From Halomonas halodenitrificans DSM 735 (lineage in GTDB: Bacteria > Pseudomonadota > Gammaproteobacteria > Pseudomonadales > Halomonadaceae): a stretch of 64,000 nt of DNA. Position numbers and translations under genes: made by a program. The notes beneath the pieces are model-generated. The model worked only from the letters and a program-made list of their open reading frames with translations, did no database searches and was not told where the DNA came from. The stretch is from the NCBI RefSeq assembly GCF_000620045.1, contig NZ_JHVH01000016.1, positions 35,406 through 99,405 of the forward strand, given 5' to 3'. Below are positions 30,234 through 40,000 of the stretch, piece by piece; positions within the stretch are counted from its first letter, which is position 1; each line of letters opens with the position of its first letter.

Positions 30234-30682
30234 TTAGACATATCCCCTTCGGGTGAGTAGGGTATACGGCGCCCGGATCAGACAACAAACCGATAATCGA
30301 TCCCTGACGGGCTCTGGCCTCAGCGCCCTGCCCAACCTGGTCTCGCCTTGATTGCAGGCCGGTTCGCCGTACCTTCGACTGACCGTCGATGACGCTATCG
30401 AAAGAGAAAGAGTCCATGTCGCTACACTACGCCGACAGGGGGCGATGCATGCCGCGCCGCCCGCCACCTGGTCTCCCCACTCTGGGGTAAGCCGTTCTCA
30501 CGGCACCTTTGCCGTGCCGAGCCAACAGCACCGCAGCCGCGGCGTCATATCCTGCGCCGGCCTGCCTGGGCGCTCGCCATGCAGCACGGCCATCGGGTAC
30601 CCCGTCTTTATCACTGCGTCCTGCATGTGGCGACAGCCGACATGCCCGAGACGTGTTTGTTCAATCAACCGAGGGACTGCCC
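30234..30682 (+). other. 449-bp non-coding leader before the symporter gene
   Basis: No credible gene is seen here. The symporter reading frame runs open back to 30509, but the segment is Ala/Pro/Arg-rich and lacks membrane character. The stretch probably holds the symporter promoter and a long 5' untranslated region. I see no tRNA or recognisable riboswitch. Confidence 0.5.
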
Positions 30683-32383
30683 TTGAACAGCGAAACGCTT
30701 TACCAGTTCTCGACTCTGACCGTCGTCTTGCTGCTGCTTGCCTTCTATGGCGGCACCTATCTGATGACGCTCGGCATCCGCAAGAAGAACGAGGATGCCG
30801 ATGCCTTTATGGTCTCCAACCACCGCGTCGGCTTCGGCATGGGCGCGGCCAGCATGACCGCCACCTGGATCTGGGCGGCCTCGTTTTACGCCGCGGCCAC
30901 TTCCGGCTATACCTACGGCGTATCCGGCCCCATCCACTACGGGCTCTGGGGTGCCTTGATGATCCTGTTCATCTACCCCTTCGGTCGGCGCTTCCGCAAG
31001 CTGGCCCCCAATGCCCATACCCTGGGTGAGCTGATCCACGCTCGCCACGGCTCCTCCAGCCAGCTGATCCTGGCGTTTTCCAACGTGCTCGGCAGCATCA
31101 TCAGCCTGATGGTCAACTTTACCGCCGCCGGCGCGCTGGTTTCGGTACTTTCGCCGCTCTCCTTCCAGGCCGGGGTGATCATCTCCGGCGTCGGCGTGCT
31201 GTTCTATACCCTGTGGTCCGGGTTCCGCGCATCGGTGCTGACGGACTTCGCCCAGCTGGTGGCTCTCATGGCCATTGCCGTCGTGATCATTCCCGCGGTG
31301 TTCTTCGCCATGGGTGGCCCCAGCGAACTGGTCGCCGGCCTCGGCAACCTGACGGCGGAACAGGCCAACTTCTTCTCGTCCGAGGCCATCCTCAAGCAGG
31401 GCGCTCCCTTCTTCGTCGCCGTGCTGGCCTACGCCATCGGCAACCAGACCATCTCCCAGCGCCTGTTCGCGGTGAACGAGGACCACATCAAGCCGACCTT
31501 CCTCACCGCCACCATCGGCTACGGTGCAATCGTCATCGGCCTGGGCATGATCGGCCTGATGGCGCTGACTCTGGGCATCCAGCCGCTCAACGGCGACATG
31601 AACAACCTGATCCCGCAAATGGTATCCGGCTACCTGCCGCCGATCTTTATCGCACTGTTCTTCATCCTGGTGATCGGCTCGCTCTCCTCCACAGCCGACT
31701 CCGATCTCTCGGCACTGTCGGCCATCATGATGGCCGACGTCTACGGCAAGAACATCGCCCGCGGCAAGGCCGACCCCAAGCGCATGCTGCTGGTCGGTCG
31801 CCTGACCATGATCACCGCCACCGCCGCCGGCATCGTCTTCGCCAGCTTCTCGCTGGATATCCTGGTGATGCTGGTCTTCGTCGGCGCACTCTGGGGGGCC
31901 ATTGTCTTCCCGGTGATCGCCAGCTGCTTCTGGAACCGGGTCACCAACCAGGCCTTTACCGTTTCGGTACTGGTGGCCATGGTGCTGTTCTGCATCGCAC
32001 GCTTCGAACTGATCGATCTGGCCGGCCCCGGCGGGCTGTTCTTCGAGCTTCTGGCCAGCATCGGCGGCGGCGTGATCATCGGCCTGATGGTCTTCGGCTT
32101 CCTCGGCCGTGCCGCCGGCTTCATCGCCGGCATCCTGGCACTGATCGCCATGCTGGTCTTCGCCACCGACTTCCTGCGCGACTACACCGTGCTGCTGGCC
32201 TCGCTGACCGCCTACGGCACCAGCACCCTGGTATGCGTGGTGATGAGCCTGACCAGCCGTGAAGAGTTCGATTTCGATACCATTCGCGAGCGGGTGGGCG
32301 ACTACGACGACACGCCGATCGAGGAGCCGGTGGCAACGCCCGGGGACACCCCGGTTACCGCCAACCTCGCCTCTCAGCGCTGA
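30683..32383 (+). CDS. Sodium:solute symporter family protein
   Basis: A 566-residue inner-membrane symporter of the SSS family with about 13-14 hydrophobic segments. The first is STLTVVLLLLAFYGGTYLM; the family core is visible in ATWIWAASFYAAATSGYTYG, AYAIGNQTISQRLFAVNEDH and the sodium-site-like LVIGSLSSTADSDLSALSAI. I chose the TTG start at 30683 because gaggga lies six bases before it and the mature topology begins there. The acidic cytoplasmic tail (DFDTIRERVGDYDD) is typical of halophiles. The substrate is unknown; the urea/DUR3-like branch looks closest. A 42-residue membrane protein follows at once. Confidence 0.85.
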   Translation: MNSETLYQFSTLTVVLLLLAFYGGTYLMTLGIRKKNEDADAFMVSNHRVGFGMGAASMTATWIWAASFYAAATSGYTYGVSGPIHYGLWGALMILFIYPFGRRFRKLAPNAHTLGELIHARHGSSSQLILAFSNVLGSIISLMVNFTAAGALVSVLSPLSFQAGVIISGVGVLFYTLWSGFRASVLTDFAQLVALMAIAVVIIPAVFFAMGGPSELVAGLGNLTAEQANFFSSEAILKQGAPFFVAVLAYAIGNQTISQRLFAVNEDHIKPTFLTATIGYGAIVIGLGMIGLMALTLGIQPLNGDMNNLIPQMVSGYLPPIFIALFFILVIGSLSSTADSDLSALSAIMMADVYGKNIARGKADPKRMLLVGRLTMITATAAGIVFASFSLDILVMLVFVGALWGAIVFPVIASCFWNRVTNQAFTVSVLVAMVLFCIARFELIDLAGPGGLFFELLASIGGGVIIGLMVFGFLGRAAGFIAGILALIAMLVFATDFLRDYTVLLASLTAYGTSTLVCVVMSLTSREEFDFDTIRERVGDYDDTPIEEPVATPGDTPVTANLASQR

Positions 32384-32445
32384 ACTTCGCCCATCCATCA
32401 TACGGGCGGCACCGGGAGTGCCGGTGCCGCCCCAGGAGACCGACC

Positions 32446-32574
32446 ATGACGACGCTACTTGCCTTTTACGTATTGATCTGGCCCGCCATGACTCTGGGTG
32501 TGCTGGTCGTGATCTGCCGCGCCGTGATGCGCGATCGTCGCCAGGCGCGAGAGGAGAACCGCGAACTGGTCTGA
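32446..32574 (+). CDS. 42-residue putative transporter small subunit
   Basis: A short membrane protein: [20 protein letters not shown], continuing to residue 25 as one transmembrane helix, followed by a highly charged tail ([16 protein letters not shown]). It starts 63 bases after the symporter stop with caggag in front of the ATG, and a strong hairpin follows the stop. Single-helix proteins of this type are encoded directly after SSS symporters in halophilic gammaproteobacteria and are annotated as putative transporter small subunits. A stabilising or coupling role is inference. Confidence 0.75.
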   Translation: MTTLLAFYVLIWPAMTLGVLVVICRAVMRDRRQAREENRELV

Positions 32575-32591
32575 CGCTCAGGTGTTACCCC

Positions 32592-32626
32592 GGACGGCCC
32601 GGCGGGCATTGCCCGCCGGGCCGTCC
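32592..32626 (+). terminator. Hairpin after the symporter operon
   Basis: A 16-bp perfect stem (GGACGGCCCGGCGGGC / GCCCGCCGGGCCGTCC) with a three-base loop begins 18 bases after the small-subunit stop. The T-run behind it is poor (tgtctg), but the stem is very stable. Confidence 0.75.
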
Positions 32627-32695
32627 TGTCTGTGGCAAGGGGTATCAAAACGGGTAGACTCCGGGGAGACGCCTTCGCACTGCCAGGGGACACCC

Positions 32696-33184
32696 ATGAA
32701 CCGTGACACCGTCGACTACTATCGCCCACCGGCGGCGGACGCCCTCGGCCTGATTCGCCTTCGCGCCAACGCCGACGGGATCACCGAGATCGATTTTGTC
32801 GATGAAGAGACCGAGCCCGTGCACCCCGGGCCGTTGACCGACCAGGCCCGCGAACAGCTGGCCGAATACTTCGCAGGCACTCGCCGCGATTTCGACCTGC
32901 CCTTGGCCCCCATGGGCACCGACTTCCAGCGCCGGGTATGGACCGCACTCGCGCACATTCCCTATGGCGAGACCCGCAACTACGCCGAACTCGCCGAACA
33001 GCTCGGCAGCAAGGGCGGCCAGCGCGCCGTGGGCGCCGCCAACGGCCGAAATCCCATCTCCATCGTGGTGCCCTGCCACCGGGTCATCGGCAGCGATGGC
33101 CGCATGACCGGCTACGCCGGCGGCATCGGCCGCAAGCGCTGGCTGCTCGCCTTCGAGGCGGGCGAGGTACCGATGCTGCTGTAG
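32696..33184 (+). CDS. ogt: Methylated-DNA--protein-cysteine methyltransferase
   Basis: Suicidal DNA-repair protein that removes methyl groups from O6-methylguanine. The 162-residue Ogt-type product lacks an Ada domain. The acceptor cysteine is in [20 protein letters not shown] and the DNA-binding helix region in [14 protein letters not shown]. The start at 32696 follows ccagggga. A 19-base piece of its 3' end recurs in a decayed region at 36372. Confidence 0.93.
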   Translation: MNRDTVDYYRPPAADALGLIRLRANADGITEIDFVDEETEPVHPGPLTDQAREQLAEYFAGTRRDFDLPLAPMGTDFQRRVWTALAHIPYGETRNYAELAEQLGSKGGQRAVGAANGRNPISIVVPCHRVIGSDGRMTGYAGGIGRKRWLLAFEAGEVPMLL

Positions 33185-33226
33185 TAAAGCTGCTCAATGA
33201 CAACAATTCAGGGAGCTGTAACCAGA

Positions 33227-34744
33227 ATGAGCCACAACCTTTTCGAGACCTTTGCGCGCCGCATGCAAGAGCGTGGCGACGCCGACTTCATCACCACTCG
33301 CGAAGGACGCGGCTATTCATACACCGAAGCGCTCGCCATGAGTGCACGCCTGGCCGGCGCCCTGGTCGGGCTGGGCGTCGCCCCCGGTGACCGGGTCGCG
33401 GTGCAGGTCGACAAGAGTCCCGAGACGATTCTGCTCTACCTCGCCACCCTGCGCGTCGGTGCCGTCTATCTGCCGCTCAACACCGGCTACACCGGGGACG
33501 AGATCCGCTACTTTCTTTCCGACGCCGAGCCGGCGCTATTCGTCTGCCGGCCCGCGACGCTGACGGAATCAAGCGGCATTGCCGCCGACACCGGCTGTCC
33601 GTCGGTACAGACGCTGGGCACCGCTGCAGACGGTAGCCTGATGGAAGCGGCCACCGCAGCTATCCCGTGCGAGATGGTAGAACCCCGCGACGAGCACGAT
33701 CTGGCTGCCATCCTCTATACCTCCGGCACTACTGGTCGCTCCAAGGGCGCCATGCTCACCCACCGCAACCTGGCCTCCAACGCCGCCACCCTGATGGAAG
33801 CCTGGCGCTTCAGCGAGTCCGACCGGCTGATTCACGCCCTGCCGATCTTCCATACTCATGGACTGTTCGTGGCCTGCAACGTCACCCTGATGGCGGGCGC
33901 CAGCATGCTCTTCCTGGCGAAGTTCGATGCCGACGTGATCGTCGAGGCGATGTCACACGGCACGGTGCTGATGGGCGTGCCCACCTTCTATACTCGCCTG
34001 GTGGCCGACCCGCGCCTGACTCCCGAGGTTACCGCCAGGATGCGGCTGTTCGTTTCCGGTTCAGCGCCGCTGACTGCCGAGACCCACCAGGCCTTCGAGG
34101 AGAAGACCGGCCATGCCATCCTCGAGCGCTACGGCATGACCGAGACCAACATGAATATCTCCAACCCCTACGATGGCACGCGCCGGGCCGGCACGGTGGG
34201 CCAGCCGCTACCGGGAGTGGAAATCCGTATCACCGACCGCGAGACCGGCCGGGAAGCGGCCGATGGCGAGATCGGTATCCTCCAGGTGCGGGGCCCCAAC
34301 GTCTTCATCGGCTACTGGCGCATGCCCGAGAAGACGCGTGAAGAGCTACTGGATGACGGCTTCTTTATCACCGGCGACCTGGCCATGATCGACGAGCACG
34401 GCTACGTGCAGATCGTCGGCCGCGACAAGGATCTGGTGATCTCCGGCGGTTTCAACGTCTATCCCAAGGAGGTAGAAGAGGTGATCGACGAGTACTCGGG
34501 TGTGGCGGAATCGGCGGTAATCGGTCTGCCCCATCCTGACCTTGGCGAGGGCGTCACGGCTGTGGTGGTACCCCAGCCTGGAGCCAGGGTCGACGAGGCC
34601 GGAGTGCTCAATCACCTCGAGGGGCGGCTGGCCCGCTACAAGCAGCCAAAGCGAGTGTTCTTCATCGACAGTTTGCCGCGCAATACCATGGGCAAGGTGC
34701 AGAAGAACCAGCTGCGCCAGCAGTTCCAGGACACCTACCGCTGA
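33227..34744 (+). CDS. matB: Malonyl-CoA synthetase (MatB-type acyl-CoA ligase)
   Basis: A 505-residue AMP-forming ligase that activates malonate to malonyl-CoA. The phosphate-binding loop is LYTSGTTGRSKGAMLTHRN, and the MatB-type signature ERYGMTETNMNISNPYDG followed by RRAGTVGQPLPGVE is clear. The C-terminal lysine is in LPRNTMGKVQKNQLRQ. A start 30 bases earlier is possible, but the ATG at 33227 has ggag upstream and begins in the usual place (SHNLFETFARR). It heads a tight group with an isomerase (9-base gap) and a dehalogenase (4-base overlap). Confidence 0.88.
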   Translation: MSHNLFETFARRMQERGDADFITTREGRGYSYTEALAMSARLAGALVGLGVAPGDRVAVQVDKSPETILLYLATLRVGAVYLPLNTGYTGDEIRYFLSDAEPALFVCRPATLTESSGIAADTGCPSVQTLGTAADGSLMEAATAAIPCEMVEPRDEHDLAAILYTSGTTGRSKGAMLTHRNLASNAATLMEAWRFSESDRLIHALPIFHTHGLFVACNVTLMAGASMLFLAKFDADVIVEAMSHGTVLMGVPTFYTRLVADPRLTPEVTARMRLFVSGSAPLTAETHQAFEEKTGHAILERYGMTETNMNISNPYDGTRRAGTVGQPLPGVEIRITDRETGREAADGEIGILQVRGPNVFIGYWRMPEKTREELLDDGFFITGDLAMIDEHGYVQIVGRDKDLVISGGFNVYPKEVEEVIDEYSGVAESAVIGLPHPDLGEGVTAVVVPQPGARVDEAGVLNHLEGRLARYKQPKRVFFIDSLPRNTMGKVQKNQLRQQFQDTYR

Positions 34745-34753
34745 GGGGCGACC

Positions 34754-35353
34754 ATGCCGACCACGATCCGCTACTACTACACCCATATCTCGCCATGGAG
34801 CTACCTGGGCCACGCGAGCCTCGGCGAGATCACGGCCCGCCACTGCGCCACCGTGGACTACGTGCCAATCACCCTCGGGGCGATTTTCCCGCACACCGGC
34901 GGTCTGCCACTGGCCAAGCGCGCCCCGGAGCGCCAGGCCTACCGCATGGCCGAACTCAGGCGCTGGCCACAGCGGCTGGGCATTCCCCTCAACCGGGAAC
35001 CGGCGCACTTCCCGACGGACGACCGTCCGGCGGCCCGACTGGCGCTGGCAGCCAAGGCGCGGGGGCATGACATCGCCGAGCTGTCGCTTGCACTTATGCG
35101 GGCCTGCTGGGCCGAGGAGCGTGACATCGCCGACCCTGCGACCCTGGGCGAGATCGCCGACGCCTGCGGACTGGACGGCTCCGCCCTGCTGGAGGCGGCC
35201 GCTGGCGAGGCGGGCCAGCGACGCCTGGACGAGGCCTGCCAGGCCGCCCTGAACGATGGCTGCTTCGGGGCGCCCTGGTACATGCTCGACGGTGAGCCCT
35301 TCTGGGGCCAGGACCGCCTGGAACTGCTCGAAGAGGCACTGGAGAAGCGATGA
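34754..35353 (+). CDS. 2-hydroxychromene-2-carboxylate isomerase (DsbA superfamily)
   Basis: A 199-residue glutathione-dependent isomerase of the kappa-GST/NahD type. The catalytic serine lies in YYYTHISPWSYLGHA, where DsbA has its cysteines, and the C-terminal GCFGAPWYMLDGEPFWGQDR is the family hallmark. The classical reaction is in naphthalene breakdown, but many homologues act on other aromatic or detoxification intermediates. It sits between matB and a dehalogenase, suggesting a small catabolic unit. Confidence 0.88.
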   Translation: MPTTIRYYYTHISPWSYLGHASLGEITARHCATVDYVPITLGAIFPHTGGLPLAKRAPERQAYRMAELRRWPQRLGIPLNREPAHFPTDDRPAARLALAAKARGHDIAELSLALMRACWAEERDIADPATLGEIADACGLDGSALLEAAAGEAGQRRLDEACQAALNDGCFGAPWYMLDGEPFWGQDRLELLEEALEKR

Positions 35354-36102
35354 TGACGCAACTGCCTGACGCCCTGGCCGATGTCAGGGCCCTGACCTTC
35401 GATGTCTTCGGTACCGTAGTAGATTGGCGTAGCAGCGTCATCCGCGAGGGCGAGGCACTGGGCAGCCGCCTGGGCCTCGCGGCGGACTGGGCGACCTTCG
35501 CCGACGCCTGGCGCGGCGGCTATGCGCCGTCCATGGACCGGGTTCGTCGCGGCGAGCTGCCCTGGACGCGCCTCGACAACCTGCACCGCATGACGCTGGA
35601 TCGCCTGCTCGAGCAGTTCGGCCTCGCCGACGCTTTCGACGAGGCCCGGCGGGAACACTTCAACCGCGTCTGGCACCGTCTGGACCCCTGGCCGGACAGC
35701 GTCGCCGGGCTGGCCCGACTGCGCGAACGCTACGTGCTGGCCACCCTCTCCAACGGCAACGTCTCGCTGCTGGTCAACATGGCCAAGCGCGCCGGCCTTC
35801 CCTGGGACTGCGTGCTCTCGGCGGAACTCGCCGGTCACTACAAGCGCGACCCCGAGGTCTACCGCATGGCAGCCCGCCTGCTCGATCAGCCCCCCGAACG
35901 CATCCTGATGGTCGCCGCCCACCAGGACGACCTCCAGGCCGCCCACCGCGAGGGCTTTCGCACCGCCTTCGTCCGGCGCCCCCTGGAGCACGGCCCCGAC
36001 GCCACTCCCGACCTCTCGGTGGATCCGGTCTTCGACCTGGTGGCCGACGACTTCCATGATCTGGCCGACCAACTCGGCCTGCCCGGGGGAACTCACCCTT
36101 GA
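35350..36102 (+). CDS. Haloacid dehalogenase, type II
   Basis: A 250-residue HAD-superfamily hydrolase. The nucleophile aspartate is in ALTFDVFGTVVDW, the second motif in LATLSNGNVSLLVNMAK, the lysine in HYKRDPEVYRMAA, and the acidic motif in LMVAAHQDDLQAA. This pattern is that of L-2-haloacid dehalogenase-type enzymes; the true substrate may not be halogenated. Its ATG overlaps the previous stop (ATGA). Confidence 0.87.
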   Translation: MMTQLPDALADVRALTFDVFGTVVDWRSSVIREGEALGSRLGLAADWATFADAWRGGYAPSMDRVRRGELPWTRLDNLHRMTLDRLLEQFGLADAFDEARREHFNRVWHRLDPWPDSVAGLARLRERYVLATLSNGNVSLLVNMAKRAGLPWDCVLSAELAGHYKRDPEVYRMAARLLDQPPERILMVAAHQDDLQAAHREGFRTAFVRRPLEHGPDATPDLSVDPVFDLVADDFHDLADQLGLPGGTHP

Positions 36103-36442
36103 AGGATGCCACCCACGAGCTTGAGTCAAACGCATGGCCTACGTAGCAATGGGCCTTCACCTAGCCGCTATATCGCGGCCTTGCACTGCGACTCCGGCTA
36201 GGACGGGGCGCTCATGGCACTGCCCGAGAACAGGCGGTAGATCTTGCCCGGGCTTAGCTCATGCTCCTCCAGCAGATAATCACTCATTCAAGGAACTCCA
36301 TTATCGAACCAGCCTTTGTATGGTTCCCCATCCCGGAGTGCGCCCTGGCGATGTGCAACACATGTCGACGAGCGAGGTACCGATGCTGCTTTAATGCGGC
36401 AACGGTCCCTGGCGCCGGCGCGGATAGCCTGGGCGGTGATGT
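36103..36442 (+). pseudogene. Decayed patch with pirin-like and ogt-like scraps
   Basis: No intact gene. A plus-strand frame ending at 36394 reads GVRPGDVQHMSTSEVPMLL. The first part matches the pirin core seen intact at about 50.8 kb (MRPGDVQRMS), and the last matches the end of Ogt, with 19 identical bases at 36372-36390 and 33162-33180. A separate minus-strand scrap near 36285-36199 would read MSDYLLEEHELSPGKIYRLF. The patch looks like debris of duplications and deletions. Confidence 0.5.
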
Positions 36443-36910
36443 CTATTCGAAGCTGGTACAGACAGGCGCCTGCATCGCCGGCTCATGGACCACATCGAGG
36501 GTGACCGACGACTCGACGTGAATCAGCGCCTCACGCCACTGATGGTCGATGTTGATCGGGTCGCACTGACCCTCACTGCCGCCGCCGAAGTTGGAGTCGG
36601 CCCAGTAGTGAACGTCGTAGAGTCGCCCTTCCTCCAGCGCACCGGGGAACGTAAAGGAAAAGGCCGGCTCCTCGCTCGTCGAGACGCTGCCGGTATCACT
36701 GGCCACGACCTCGCCGGCGGTTACGTCATACAGCGCCACGTGGATGGTCTGGCCACCATGGGGCGAGATAAAGGAGCCATCACCGGTAAAGGTGAGATCG
36801 TGGCCTTCATTGGCCAGGGCAGATGCGGCCAGGACGGATGTGGACGCCAACAGCAGTGCCGCCGCCAGCGGGCGTGAAATGCTCCGGGTACCGGGAATCA
36901 AGCGCTTCAT
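36443..36910 (-). CDS. Small secreted protein of unknown function
   Basis: A 155-residue product with a clear signal peptide (SRPLAAALLLASTSVLAASA, cleavage probably after ALA at about 34). The mature part is acidic and rich in beta-strand-like sequence (GHDLTFTGDGSFISPHGGQT; FSFTFPGALEEGRLYDVHYW), with two cysteines (EGQCDP and APVCTSF) that could form a disulfide. I recognise no family; a beta-sandwich is plausible. An excellent ribosome site (aaggaggtatgtc) precedes the ATG. It diverges from recC. Confidence 0.75.
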   Translation of the reverse strand: MKRLIPGTRSISRPLAAALLLASTSVLAASALANEGHDLTFTGDGSFISPHGGQTIHVALYDVTAGEVVASDTGSVSTSEEPAFSFTFPGALEEGRLYDVHYWADSNFGGGSEGQCDPINIDHQWREALIHVESSVTLDVVHEPAMQAPVCTSFE

Positions 36911-37074
36911 GACATACCTCCTTGGGGATCATTCGACTTCGCTCGGGGCCTGTCGGCCTTCCCTTTCAGCCTAGCCTACCCGGCACATCTATCGAACCCG
37001 GGCAGGCAGCCCCGCGCCATGGAGTATGGCACCATGGCAAGGCCCCCTCTGACCACCCGCGAAGGAACCGCACC

Positions 37075-40000
37075 ATGCCCGTCCTCGAAGACTCCGCCCT
37101 GCAGCCCGGCTTCATGGTGATTCACGGTAACCGCCTGGAGTCGCTGCGCGGCCTGGCGGTCGAGTGGATGCGGCGCCATCCGCTGGGGCCGCTGGAGGAC
37201 GAGACGATCCTGGTGCAGAGCAACGGCATCAGTCAGTGGCTGAAGCTGGCACTGGCCGAGGACCGACAGCATGGCGGTGCCGGTATCGCCGCGGCCCTGG
37301 ACGTGACCCTGCCGGCACGCTTCCTGTGGCAGGCCTATCGTGCCGTTCTCTCTCAACGAGAAGGCGAAGAGCAGGTGCCGCAGGTCTCTCCCTTCGACAA
37401 GCCGCGCCTGGTGTGGCGACTGATGCGCCTGCTGCCCGCCCTGCTCGATTCACCGACCTTCGCTCCCCTGGCTCGCTTCCTGGAAGGCGACGACGACCTG
37501 CGCAAGCGCCACCAGCTGGCCGAGCGCCTGGCCGACCTCTTCGACCAGTACCAGGTCTACCGCGCCGATTGGCTCACCGCCTGGGCGACAGGTCATGACG
37601 TGATCCTGACGGCCCGCGGCGAGTCGCGCCCCCTGTCGGAGGAGCAGCGCTGGCAGGCCGAGCTGTGGCGCGCACTGCGAGACGACATCGGCCCCGAGGG
37701 GCTGGCCTCCAGCCGCGCGGCGGTGCATGAGCGCTTCCTCGAGGCGTGCCGCGGGCTCGACCCTCAGCCGACCCCGGAAAAAGCGCCCCCGGCAGGCCTG
37801 CCGCGACGGGTCGTGGTATTCGGCATCTCCTCGCTGCCCGCCCAGACCCTCGAGGCGCTGGCCGCCATGGCGCGGGTCAGCCAGGTCCTGCTCTGCGTGC
37901 ACAACCCCTGCCGCCACTACTGGGCGGATATCATCGAGCACAAGGACCTGCTTCGCGCCGAACGCCGGCGCCAGCGCCGCCGCCCCGGCATGCCGGCGGA
38001 CCTGGCCGACACCGAGCTGCACCTTCACGCCCAGCCGCTGCTCGCCGCCTGGGGCAAGCAGGGCCGGGACTACCTGCGCCTGCTGGATGAGTTCGACGAG
38101 GCCCAGGCCTACCGGAAGCTGTTCGAGGGCGAGGCGCTACGCATCGACCTCTTCGACTCGCCGCTGGATGGCGGAGAAGGCTCTCGAGGGAAGAGCACCG
38201 AGCCCGGCCTGCTTCGCCAGCTCCAGGACGATATCCTCGAGCTTCGCCCGCTCCAGGAAACCCGCGACACCTGGCCGGCGATAGACCCGGCCCGGGATGG
38301 CTCGCTGCGCTTCCAGGTGGCCCATAGCGCCCTGCGCGAGGTGGAGATCCTTCACGATCGGCTGCTCGCCGCCTTCAGCGAGGACCCGACTCTCAAGCCC
38401 CGCGATATCCTGGTGATGGTGCCCGATGTGGACCAGTACGCCGCCGCGGTGCAGGCGGTGTTCGGCCGCCTCGGCGTCGACGATCCTCGCCATATCCCCT
38501 TTACCCTCTCCGACCAGGCCAGCCGCCACCGCCTGCCGCTGTTGATCGCGCTCGAGTCGCTGCTGCGCCTGCCGGAGCTGCGCCTCTCGGTAAGCGACCT
38601 GCTCGACCTGCTGGAGGTGCCGGCGCTGCGGGCCCGCTTCGCCATCCCCGAGGGCGGCCTGCCCACCCTGCGCCGCTGGATCGAGGGCGCCGGCATCCGC
38701 TGGGGGCTCGACGCCCGCCAGCGCCAGAGCCTCGACCTGCCCGAGGGACTCACCGCCAACACCTGGGCCTTCGGCCTGCGCCGGCTGCTGCTGGGCTATG
38801 CGGTGGGCTCGGCCGCCGAGGGGCCCTGGCAGGGCGTGGAACCCTATGACGATATCGGCGGACTGGAGGCCTCCCTGGCCGGCCCGCTGATGGCGCTGGT
38901 CGACACCCTGGAGACCCAGTGGCGCATACTGGCCGAGCCCTGTGATGTGGCCACCTGGGGCGAGCGGTTGCGCGGCCTGCTGGAGGCCTGCTTCCTGGCC
39001 GACTCCGACCAGGACCTGATGGCGCTGACGCGGCTCGAGCAGGCCCTGGAAGTCTGGCAGGAGAGTGCCGAGGAGGCCGGGCTCACCGAGCCCCTGCCGC
39101 TATCCGTGGTGCGCGAGCACTGGCTTGCCCAGATAGACGAGACGAGCCTCTCCCAGCGCTTCCTGGCCGGGGCGGTGAATATCGCCACCCTGATGCCGAT
39201 GCGCGCCATCCCCTTTCGCCATGTCTGCCTGCTGGGCATGAACGACGCCGACTATCCCCGGGTACAGCGCCCGCTGGACATCGACCTCATGGCTCAGGAC
39301 TACCGGCCCGGCGACCGCTCCCGACGCGAGGACGACCGCTACCTCTTCCTGGAGGCGCTGCTCTCGGCCCGCGACCGGCTGAGCATCAGCTGGGTGGGGC
39401 GCAGCATCATCGACAACACCGAGCAGCCACCCTCGGTGCTGCTCAGCCAGCTGCGCGACCATATCGCCCGGGGCTGGCGGCTGGCCGGAAAGGAAGACGA
39501 CAGCGAGGCACTGCTGGCCGCGCTGACCACCGAGCACCCGCTGCAGCCCTTCAGCATCGATTACTTCCGCGAAGGGTCGAGCCTTGCCACCTACGCCCAC
39601 GAATGGCGCGAGCCGCATCGCCCCGACGCCGACTCCGCGAACGCCTCGCCCACGGGCACAACACCGCTGGCGCCGTTTCATCAGGAGAAACCGCTCACCC
39701 TGTCCCAGCTGGGCCACTTCCTCAAGGCCCCGGTAGCGGCCTTCTTCAACACGCGGCTCAGGGTCCACCTCGAAACGGAGGCCACCGAGTCCCTGGATAG
39801 CGAGCCCTTCATGCTGGATGGCCTCGGCCGCTGGCAACTACAGCAAGCCCTGATCGATGCGAGTCGAGCGGCGGTGGAGGCCGGCGAGCCCCATGAGCCC
39901 GCCATGCAGGCGACCCTGGAGCGCCTGGAACGCGAGGGACGCCTGGCCATGGGCGGCTTCGCCGAGCGCATGCGCGACGAGCTCGTCGAACCTATGGACA

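Noticed and set aside
30352..30682. N-terminal extension of the sodium/solute symporter back to 30509
   Set aside because: The added residues are Ala/Pro/Arg-rich and unlike any symporter N-terminus; the TTG at 30683 has a well-placed ribosome site.
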